NCBI GenBank assembly: GCA_023265155.1
Contig: JAHFUL010000017.1
Location: 1 to 33,809, forward strand
Direction of reading: 5' to 3'
Length of the DNA stretch: 33,809 nt
Source of the DNA: Acidobacteriota bacterium
GTDB taxonomy: Bacteria > Acidobacteriota > Vicinamibacteria > Vicinamibacterales > CAVVIG01
Made by a program: the position numbers and the translations under genes. A model generated the notes under the pieces. The model searched no databases, was not told the origin of the DNA, and saw only the letters and a program-made list of their open reading frames with translations. Positions 1 through 6,154 of this stretch are shown here, in pieces; position 1 is the stretch's first letter, and each line of letters starts with the position of its first letter.

Positions 1-118
1 CGTCGCGCCTACGAGCTCCGCCCCGCCTACGCGCCCGACCTCAACGTCGCGCCTACGAGCTCCGCCCCGCCTACGCGCCCGACCTCAACGTCGCGCCTAC
101 GAGCTCCGCCCCGCCTAC
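1..118. repeat. 44-bp tandem repeat, 2.7 copies, cut by window edge
   Basis: Units begin at 1, 45 and 89 and are identical as far as they run; the third breaks off at 118 after 30 bases. Each unit itself contains two related 11-12 bp pieces ending in GCCTAC. The array ends 10 bp beyond the stop codon of the enoyl-CoA hydratase gene, so it lies in the 3' region of that operon. The array may continue to the left of the window. No coding function is visible. Confidence 0.9.
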
Positions 119-128
119 CGTGCGCGCG

Positions 129-947
129 CTATTTCCCCTTGAACTCGGGTGTGCGCTTCTCGAGAAAGGCTCTGGTCCCTTCCCGCATGTCGCCGGTGCT
201 CGAGATGAGCCCGAACAGGGTCGCCTCAAACGAGCACGCGGCGGCGAACGGCATCTCCAGCCCCTTGTTGACGGCGCTGATGATGTACTCCACGGCGATC
301 GGCGCCTGCTTCGCCAGCACACTGGCGAGCTTTTTCGCGCTGGCCATCAGTTCCGCCGCCGGCACGACCCGGTTGATGAGACCGATGCGCTCGGCCTCAG
401 CTGCGGAGATGGGCGTGCCGGTCAGGATGATCTCGAGCGCCTTCGCCTTGCCGACGAGTCGCGCCAGGCGTTGAGTGCCGGCGTACCCGGGAAGGAGGCC
501 GAGGGCGATTTCCGGTTGCCCAAGCTTCGCGGTATCGGCGGCTACACGAAGCGTGCAGGCCATCGCGAGCTCGCAACCGCCGCCGAGGGCAAAGCCGTTG
601 ATGGCCGCGATGACCGGCTTACCGAGGTTCTCGATGATGTCGAGCACGTGCTGTCCCGCGAGCGCGTAGTCGCGCGCGGAGCCGGGGGTCTGGACCGCGA
701 GCTCGTTGATGTCGGCGCCCGCCACGAACGACTTGTCGCCCGCGCCCGTGAGGATGACCGCCCGGACGCTCGGATCGCTCTTCAGATCGAGGAACAGACT
801 CCGCAGCTCGCCGAGGGTCTGCGAGTTGAGCGCGTTGAGAACCTTGGGCCGATTGATCGTGACGGTCGCGACAGTCGCGACCGGCGCGGACGGGACGGCT
901 GGCGCGAGCGCCGCGTCCCGCTCGAGAAGGAGGTTGTCAAAGGCCAT
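129..947 (-). CDS. Enoyl-CoA hydratase/isomerase (crotonase family)
   Basis: A 272-residue crotonase-superfamily protein that should hydrate trans-2-enoyl-CoA to 3-hydroxyacyl-CoA in beta-oxidation or a related acyl-CoA route in the cytoplasm. The oxyanion-hole segment AGADINEL (about residues 77-84) and the segment GGGCELAM followed by GQPEI are present. Both acidic catalytic residues of true hydratases are kept (about E126 and E146), so it is more likely a hydratase than an isomerase. The C-terminus FLEKRTPEFKGK is typical. The N-terminus carries a short Ala/Pro/Val-rich insertion (about residues 12-27) before the usual VTINRP strand, built from a GTCGCGAC-type duplication. It is the last gene of the minus-strand operon and its start overlaps the VanZ-like gene by 11 bp. 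The exact substrate is not readable. Confidence 0.94.
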   Translation of the reverse strand: MAFDNLLLERDAALAPAVPSAPVATVATVTINRPKVLNALNSQTLGELRSLFLDLKSDPSVRAVILTGAGDKSFVAGADINELAVQTPGSARDYALAGQHVLDIIENLGKPVIAAINGFALGGGCELAMACTLRVAADTAKLGQPEIALGLLPGYAGTQRLARLVGKAKALEIILTGTPISAAEAERIGLINRVVPAAELMASAKKLASVLAKQAPIAVEYIISAVNKGLEMPFAAACSFEATLFGLISSTGDMREGTRAFLEKRTPEFKGK

Positions 948-1326
948 GACGGGTTCGAATTATACCTGCATACAACAGACCGGCCGCGAGCGTCGCGCCA
1001 ATCGCGTCCGCTGCAACGTCGAGCGCATCGCTCTGGCGCGGCGGCACGAAGTACTGATGAAGCTCGTCGGTCACGCCGTACGCCGTCGAGAAGATCACGG
1101 CCGTCAGCGCCGCTCCCAGGGTGATCCGCCGCGACCACCCGCCCGCCCGCGCCCGGATGAACCACGCACTGAGCCCGGCGTAGAGGATGACGTGCACGTA
1201 CTTGTCGAAGTACTCGATCCCTGGACCGGGCAACTCGGGGGGCTGGGCCACAGAAGACAGACCGAAAATGAGCGCCATGTTGAGCACCACAGGCGCCCAG
1301 AGCGAGAGGGCACGGCCCCGGCTCAC
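937..1326 (-). CDS. VanZ-like family membrane protein
   Basis: A 129-residue protein with about four hydrophobic segments and the VanZ-like signature: DKYVHVILYAGLS in the middle, then YGVTDELHQYFVPPRQSDALDVAADAIGA. The conserved D-H and E-x-x-Q-x-F positions are present. VanZ itself gives low-level teicoplanin resistance, but most family members have no known function, and nothing nearby suggests glycopeptide resistance. The start is GTG at 1326, overlapping the stop of the upstream 57-codon gene in a GTGA arrangement, so translation is probably coupled. It lies inside the molybdenum-hydroxylase operon, between small membrane proteins and the enoyl-CoA hydratase. Confidence 0.88.
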   Translation of the reverse strand: MSRGRALSLWAPVVLNMALIFGLSSVAQPPELPGPGIEYFDKYVHVILYAGLSAWFIRARAGGWSRRITLGAALTAVIFSTAYGVTDELHQYFVPPRQSDALDVAADAIGATLAAGLLYAGIIRTRHGL

Positions 1327-1496
1327 AACGGAAAGGGGTACATGAGCCAGCCCAGCACGATCGCCGCGACGAGGAAGCCAGCGAACAGCATCCCGCCGAA
1401 CCGGAGCTGGTCCCTGCGTTCGTCTTTGGAGAGCAGACTGAAAACCAGCGACACGAAAAACGCGAACGTGACGAGCAGGAGACTGTGACTCTGCAT
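1323..1496 (-). CDS. Small two-helix membrane protein, 57 aa, unknown function
   Basis: A 57-residue ORF from ATG at 1496 to TGA at 1323. It begins MQSHSLLLVTFAFFVSLVFS, giving one transmembrane helix (about 5-22). A charged loop SKDERRDQLR (about 23-32) and a second helix (about 34-53) ending MYPFPL follow. Support for a real gene is architectural: its ATG overlaps the stop of the gene before it (TAATG) and its TGA overlaps the GTG of the VanZ-like gene (GTGA), so it fills the gap exactly and is likely coupled on both sides. The two-helix, charged-loop pattern fits a hairpin membrane peptide with both ends on one side. I do not recognise a family. Confidence 0.75.
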   Translation of the reverse strand: MQSHSLLLVTFAFFVSLVFSLLSKDERRDQLRFGGMLFAGFLVAAIVLGWLMYPFPL

Positions 1497-1888
1497 TACT
1501 TGCGGCCGAGGGCCACGTCGTAGGCGTCGATGACGACGAGGAGGTTCAGGAGACCGGCGACGATCAGGAACGTATTGCCGTACTCGTAGGTCGCGGCCGT
1601 CACGTCGCCCCCGGACGCTCCCAGTGCGTTCGCGATGAAATACGGAAGGCCGACACCGACGTCAGCCACGGCCATCAGGCCGACGAACGGCTCGGAGAAA
1701 TCGAAGGGGAACAGCCGGCCGTGGACGGCGAGGCCGATCGTGAACATCAGCGTAATCGCGACAAGGAAGATCAAACCCTTCGCGCGCCGACCCAGCCACA
1801 GATGCCCGGCTCCCGGGATGGCCCACGCCGCGAGGCACAGCAGCACCAGCCCCCCTGATTGCCTCTCTTCAACGGCGGTAGCACGCAC
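1496..1888 (-). CDS. Membrane protein of unknown function (DUF6677-like)
   Basis: A 130-residue polytopic membrane protein with three or four hydrophobic stretches. Near the N-terminus is WAIPGAGHLWLGRRAKGLIF (about 22-41), resembling the PGxGH(x)YLG(x)xxxG segment of small TM2-type and DUF6677-type membrane proteins. The frame stays open much further upstream, but that extension would run inside the preceding CoxG-like gene. I therefore place the start at GTG 1888, 17 bp after that gene's stop, with GAGGT overlapping the stop as a somewhat distant ribosome site. The stop TAA overlaps the ATG of the 57-aa gene. The DUF name is from memory of the motif and is tentative. Confidence 0.72.
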   Translation of the reverse strand: MRATAVEERQSGGLVLLCLAAWAIPGAGHLWLGRRAKGLIFLVAITLMFTIGLAVHGRLFPFDFSEPFVGLMAVADVGVGLPYFIANALGASGGDVTAATYEYGNTFLIVAGLLNLLVVIDAYDVALGRK

Positions 1889-1904
1889 GGTCGATAAGTT
1901 TACC

Positions 1905-2342
1905 TCAGGGATTCGTCTCAATCGCGAGCTGGCGAAAGAAGTCGCCGGCCAGCTTGCGCGCGGCGGCCTCGACGAGGCGCGATCCGACTGCTGCGATGAC
2001 GCCGCCCACCTGGACGTCCGCGTTGCAGGTGACTCGCGTCCCGTCGCCGTCGGCGTCGAGTCTGAGCCTGGCAGTGCCACGCGCGAAGCCCGCGCTGCCT
2101 TTGCCCTCGAAACCGAGCGTGAACGATTCAGGGGGCACACGATCGCGGAGCGACGCCGTGCCCGCATAGATCCCGTGCAGGCCCGCCATTCCGATCTTTA
2201 TCGTGGCCTTATAGATGTCGTTCCCGGCATCCGTGAGCTCTTCGCAGCCCGGAATACAGCGCTGCAATACGTCGGGGCTGACCAGTGCGGCAAACACTCG
2301 CTCGCGAGGCGCGGCGATAGCCGCGCCCGTGGCGAATTTCAC
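1905..2342 (-). CDS. CoxG-like SRPBCC family protein
   Basis: A 145-residue SRPBCC/START-fold protein of the carbon monoxide dehydrogenase subunit G family. It starts MKFATGAAIAAPRERVFAAL, followed by LVSPDVLQRCIPGCEEL, the hallmark of CoxG-type proteins, and ends in a long amphipathic helix. In Oligotropha, CoxG is involved in membrane association of CO dehydrogenase; in other molybdenum-hydroxylase operons its role is unclear. The ATG overlaps the stop of the FAD subunit (ATGA), so it is co-translated with it. This context supports an accessory role for the hydroxylase. Confidence 0.9.
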   Translation of the reverse strand: MKFATGAAIAAPRERVFAALVSPDVLQRCIPGCEELTDAGNDIYKATIKIGMAGLHGIYAGTASLRDRVPPESFTLGFEGKGSAGFARGTARLRLDADGDGTRVTCNADVQVGGVIAAVGSRLVEAAARKLAGDFFRQLAIETNP

Positions 2343-3178
2343 AAGGACAGCGCTCGGGTCAGCGCCCGCTTGGCGTTCACCGCCGCCAGGTGGAGCCGGA
2401 ACTCGGGAGACGCATGGATGTCACCGAGCGCCTGAATCCCGTCTCCCACGCGCGCTGCGGCGCGAGCGATCGCCTCCGCGCCGGGCGCGCCCGCGGCCAG
2501 AGCGGCCTCTGCAGCCCTCGCTCTGTAGGGCGCTGCCGCCACGCCGGTCACGCCAACGCGGACATTCTCGGCGCCCTGCACGACGACCGCGACGCCGGCG
2601 ATCGCAAAGCCGCTCGCCTTCTGCTGCGTTTTTTCGTACGCCACGGCGCGTGATGTCGCCGGCACCCGGATTTCACAGAGGATTTCGTTGGACGCAGCCG
2701 CGGTCTGAAGCAGATCGACGAAAAACGCGTCGGCGCGAACGACGCGGCGTCCGCCGGGGCCCGCGAGCTCGATCTCCGCCTCCAGCGCCAGGATGGCGGC
2801 CGGCCAGTCGGCGGCCGGATCGGCGTGGACGAGGCTTCCGCCGATGGTTCCCCTGTTGCGGACCTGCACGTCGCCAATCTGCGCGGCCGCTTCAGGCAGC
2901 AAAGGACACCGCTCTTTCAGCAGATCCGAGGCTTCGATGTCGTGGTGCGTGGTCATCGCCCCAACCGCGATCTGACCCTCACGCTCGCGAATGTATCGGA
3001 GGTTGGACACACGGCCGATGTCGACCACGAACCTGGGCCTGGCCAGCCGCAGCTTCATCGCTGGAATCAGGCTGTGGCCTCCGGCGAGCAGCTTCGCATC
3101 TTCTCCATGGCTGCTGAGCAGCGCAAGCGCCTCGTCAAGGGTTGATGGTCGGAGATATTCGAACGGTGCGGGATACAT
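2339..3178 (-). CDS. Molybdenum hydroxylase FAD-binding subunit (CoxM-like)
   Basis: A 279-residue medium subunit of the xanthine dehydrogenase/CO dehydrogenase family. It binds FAD and passes electrons from the 2Fe-2S subunit to an acceptor. It starts MYPAPFEYLRPSTLDEAL and contains the FAD loop LLAGGHSLIPAMKLRLARP (about 32-50), followed later by the second FAD segment RNRGTIGGSLVHADPAADW. Length is normal for the family. The start at 3178 is chosen because MYPAPFEY is the standard N-terminus and GGGAGA lies 5 bp upstream. Some 79 bp separate it from the large subunit, and that gap holds a hairpin next to this ribosome site. Confidence 0.94.
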   Translation of the reverse strand: MYPAPFEYLRPSTLDEALALLSSHGEDAKLLAGGHSLIPAMKLRLARPRFVVDIGRVSNLRYIREREGQIAVGAMTTHHDIEASDLLKERCPLLPEAAAQIGDVQVRNRGTIGGSLVHADPAADWPAAILALEAEIELAGPGGRRVVRADAFFVDLLQTAAASNEILCEIRVPATSRAVAYEKTQQKASGFAIAGVAVVVQGAENVRVGVTGVAAAPYRARAAEAALAAGAPGAEAIARAAARVGDGIQALGDIHASPEFRLHLAAVNAKRALTRALSL

Positions 3179-3189
3179 TGTTTTCTCCC

Positions 3190-3211
3190 GGCGAACCCCA
3201 AACGGTCCGCC
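3190..3211. repeat. Hairpin upstream of the FAD-subunit ribosome site
   Basis: Arms GGCGAACC (3190-3197) and GGTCCGCC (3204-3211) pair with one G-T wobble around a 6-base loop. On the minus-strand mRNA the hairpin sits directly before the GGGAGA ribosome site of the FAD-subunit gene. It may modulate translation, or it may be a decayed copy of the GGCGGACC/GGTCCGCC palindrome found intact inside hemW. Confidence 0.45.
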
Positions 3212-3257
3212 AACAGACACTGCAAGCCCGGGCCTCATCGGGCCAGGTCACACGCTT

Positions 3258-5603
3258 CTACACTGTCGCCGCCGCTCGGACGTGTATCGCCCGCCAGACG
3301 CGCTCTGGTGTCAACGGCAGGTCGAGATGCGTCACGCCAAGGGGTTCGAGCGCATCCATCACCGCGTTGGCGATCGCCGGCGTCGCGCCGATCGTCCCGG
3401 CCTCACCGACCCCTTTGATGCCCAATGGATTGACCGGCGATGGCGTGACCGTGCTGCCGAGGATGTAGTCGGGGATGTCCGCGGCGCGCGGCATCGCGTA
3501 GTCCATGAACTCCCCCGTCAACAGCTGGCCGTCCTCATCGTACAGCGTCTGCTCGAACAGCACCTGCCCGATGGAATGGGCGATCCCGCCCTGCACCTGT
3601 CCCTCGACGAGCAACGGGTTGATTTGGGGCCCGCAGTCGTCGACGGCGACGTACTTCCTGATCGACACCTTGCCCGTCTCACGATCGATCTCGGCCGCGA
3701 CGATGTGCGTGCCGAACGGAAACGTGAAATTCTCCGGTTCGAAGAAGCTCGAGGCTTCGAGACCCGGCTCGAAGCCCGCCGGGAGATTCTTCGCGATGTA
3801 CGCCTCTCCCGCGAGCTCGCCCCATCCCACCACGCGATCGGACACGCCGGGCGCGCCAAAGACGCCCGACTCGAAGACCACGCCGTCGGCGGATGTGCCG
3901 AGAAGATGCGCCGCCAGCGTCCTGGCTTTCGCCACGACCTTATCGATGCACATCACGATCGCGGACCCACCCACCGCGGTGCCGCGGCTCCCGTACGTGT
4001 CGCGGCCGTAGTGCGCGACGCTCGTATCCCCGTGCATCACGACGATGTCCTCGATCGGCACGCCGAGACGATCGGCCACGATCTGCGCAAAGCTCGTCTC
4101 CTGTCCCTGACCATGGGGGGTCACGCCGGTGATGACGGTCACCTTGCCGGAGATCTCCATGCGCACGCACCCCCATTCCCAGCCACCGGCCGGCATCGCC
4201 TTCGACGGCCCCATCGCGCAGATCTCAACGTATGTCGAGATGCCGATCCCGAACAGCCGCCCGGCCGCGCGGGCGGCGGACTGCTCGGCGACGAGCCCGT
4301 GCCAATCGGCGAGCTCGCGCGCTTTCGCGAGCGCCGCCTGATAGTTGCCGCTGTCGTAGAACAACCCGGAGGCGTTCTGAAAGGGAAACTCCGACGGCTG
4401 CGGGAAGTTCTTGAGACGAATGTCCGTGCGGTCGACGCCCGTCTCGCGGGCGCACAGGTCCATCAGGCGTTCGATCAAGTACGTGGCTTCGGGCCGGCCG
4501 GCGCCCCGATACGCGTCGGTCGCCATCTTGTTCGTGTAGACCCCCACGATCTCGAGCTTGATGGCGGGAATCCGGTAGCAGCCTGTCACGACAAGGCCGG
4601 TCAAGGTCGGGATCGCCGGCGTCAGCAGCTGGAGATACGACCCGAGATCGGCCACCGTCCGCGCCTTCAGCCCCAGGATCGTTCCGTCGTTTTTCACCGC
4701 GACCTCGTACTCGCCGATCTGATCGCGGCCGTGAATCGTCGACGAGGCATTGTCCCGCCGGGACTCGATCCACTTCACCGGAGTGCCCAGGCGCATCGCC
4801 AGATGACCGATCAGCGCCTCCTCGGCATAGACGTTCAGCTTCGCGCCAAACCCGCCGCCCACCTCCGGCGCGACTACGCGCAGCTTGTTTTCGGGAATGG
4901 CAATCATCCCAGGCAGCAGGGTCCGCACAAGGTGGGGAACCTGGGTGGACGTCCAAAGCGTCAGCGATCCTTCGCCGGCGTGATACGAGGCGACGACGGC
5001 GCGCGGCTCGATCGGCATCGGCGTCAGCCGCTGATGGACGATCCGCTGAGTGATCACCCGATCGGCCTGCTGGAACGCCGCGTCGACGTCGCCGCCGGCG
5101 ACGTGGTGCGTGAACGCCACATTGGAGCCCAGATCGGGATGCGTGAGCGGCGAGCCGGCCTTCAGCGCCTCTTCGGGGTTGGTCACGACCGGCAGCGGGT
5201 CGTAGTCGACGACGATGGCCTCGATCGCGTCACGCGCGATGTAGGGATCGCTGGCGATGGCCACGGCAACCGGGTGGCCGACGAAATAGACGCGATCGCC
5301 CGCCAGCACCGTATGGGCGGGCGCCTTCAAATCGGGAATCGACGCCGCACACGGCACCGTCCCGCAGTGCGCGTTCACATCCGCGCCGGTGAAGACCGCC
5401 ACGACGCCGGGCAGCGCGCGGGCGGCCTCGGTGTCGATCGCCGCGACGCGCGCGTGCGCGTACGGGCTGCGCAGAATCGCGGCGTGCACGAGGCCGGGCA
5501 GCCGCAGATCGTCGGTGTAGGTCGCGATCCCTTTGATCAGCCGCGGGTCTTCGACGCGCTTCATCGCCCGGCCGACGTAAGGCTCTTTCGTCGCCTCAGC
5601 CAC
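3258..5603 (-). CDS. Molybdenum hydroxylase catalytic subunit (form II CoxL-like)
   Basis: A 781-residue large subunit of the xanthine oxidase family, binding the molybdopterin-cytosine-dinucleotide cofactor. It opens with YVGRAMKRVEDPRLIKG, contains the VGGGFGAK cofactor loop and ends with GVGEAGTIGATPAIANAV, whose Glu is the conserved active-site base. The active-site loop reads AYRGAGR, the form II signature, not the AYxCSFR loop with the copper-ligand Cys of genuine (form I) CO dehydrogenase. CO oxidation is therefore not supported and the substrate is open. The start is GTG at 5603, preceded by a perfect AGGAGGT with 5-bp spacing. It overlaps the 2Fe-2S gene by 8 bp. No cox maturation genes (coxD, E, F) are in the window. 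Confidence 0.95.
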   Translation of the reverse strand: MAEATKEPYVGRAMKRVEDPRLIKGIATYTDDLRLPGLVHAAILRSPYAHARVAAIDTEAARALPGVVAVFTGADVNAHCGTVPCAASIPDLKAPAHTVLAGDRVYFVGHPVAVAIASDPYIARDAIEAIVVDYDPLPVVTNPEEALKAGSPLTHPDLGSNVAFTHHVAGGDVDAAFQQADRVITQRIVHQRLTPMPIEPRAVVASYHAGEGSLTLWTSTQVPHLVRTLLPGMIAIPENKLRVVAPEVGGGFGAKLNVYAEEALIGHLAMRLGTPVKWIESRRDNASSTIHGRDQIGEYEVAVKNDGTILGLKARTVADLGSYLQLLTPAIPTLTGLVVTGCYRIPAIKLEIVGVYTNKMATDAYRGAGRPEATYLIERLMDLCARETGVDRTDIRLKNFPQPSEFPFQNASGLFYDSGNYQAALAKARELADWHGLVAEQSAARAAGRLFGIGISTYVEICAMGPSKAMPAGGWEWGCVRMEISGKVTVITGVTPHGQGQETSFAQIVADRLGVPIEDIVVMHGDTSVAHYGRDTYGSRGTAVGGSAIVMCIDKVVAKARTLAAHLLGTSADGVVFESGVFGAPGVSDRVVGWGELAGEAYIAKNLPAGFEPGLEASSFFEPENFTFPFGTHIVAAEIDRETGKVSIRKYVAVDDCGPQINPLLVEGQVQGGIAHSIGQVLFEQTLYDEDGQLLTGEFMDYAMPRAADIPDYILGSTVTPSPVNPLGIKGVGEAGTIGATPAIANAVMDALEPLGVTHLDLPLTPERVWRAIHVRAAATV

Positions 5604-6072
5604 GGGTCACCTCCTCGCGAGCAGCCGCGTATTCGACGGCATCGATGATGTGCGAGTAGCCCGTGCAGCGGCAGAGGTTGCCCTCGAGGCCGTGCGCGAT
5701 CTCGCTGCGCGTGGGCGTGGGGTTTCGCGCCAGGAGTTGCACGGACGCCATGATCATGCCCGGCGTGCAGAAGCCGCACTGCAGTCCGTGGCACTCCCAG
5801 AAGCCCTGCTGCACTGGATGCAGGGTGCCGTTGGCCAGGCCTTCGATCGTTCTGACCTCGGCGCCGTCGGCCTGCGCCGCGAACATCGTGCACGATTTGA
5901 CGGCACTGCCGTCGACGAGGACGGTGCACGCCCCGCAGATGCCGGTCTCGCAGCCCACGTGCGTGCCGGTCAGATTGCACACATCGCGAAGCAGATGCAC
6001 GAGGAGCAGGCGCGGCTCGACGTTCAATTGACGATCGGTGCCGTTGACGCGGAGATGGACGGCGATGGCCAC
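5596..6072 (-). CDS. Molybdenum hydroxylase 2Fe-2S subunit (CoxS-like)
   Basis: A 158-residue small subunit with two 2Fe-2S clusters. The plant-ferredoxin-type cluster is in CETGICGACTVLVDG with a later Cys in AVKSC. The second, helical cluster is in CHGLQCGFCTPGM and LCRCTGY. It transfers electrons from the molybdenum site to FAD. The start is GTG at 6072 with GGAGGT 4 bp upstream. It is the first gene of the minus-strand operon (order S-L-M-G). The 82-bp gap to the divergent membrane-protein gene must hold its promoter. A TTGACA box lies at 6123-6128 on the minus strand, but no matching -10 box stands out. Confidence 0.95.
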   Translation of the reverse strand: MAIAVHLRVNGTDRQLNVEPRLLLVHLLRDVCNLTGTHVGCETGICGACTVLVDGSAVKSCTMFAAQADGAEVRTIEGLANGTLHPVQQGFWECHGLQCGFCTPGMIMASVQLLARNPTPTRSEIAHGLEGNLCRCTGYSHIIDAVEYAAAREEVTRG

Positions 6073-6154
6073 GGTAACCTCCGGTGGAAGGGGCGCTCAT
6101 GGTGGTGTAGAAGACAGGGGGCTGTCAAGCACCATCGGATAGACTTCACTCCGC

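Noticed and set aside
937-1326. Glycopeptide resistance through VanZ
   Set aside because: Only a VanZ-like fold; no vanHAX or regulator genes, and the gene is embedded in a metabolic operon.
2991-5648. 885-codon plus-strand open frame opposite the CoxL-like gene
   Set aside because: Its Arg/His/Asp-rich composition is that of an antisense shadow; the minus-strand frame has all family motifs and good ribosome sites.
6123-6128. TTGACA on the minus strand as promoter of the molybdenum-hydroxylase operon
   Set aside because: No acceptable -10 box lies 16-18 bp downstream.
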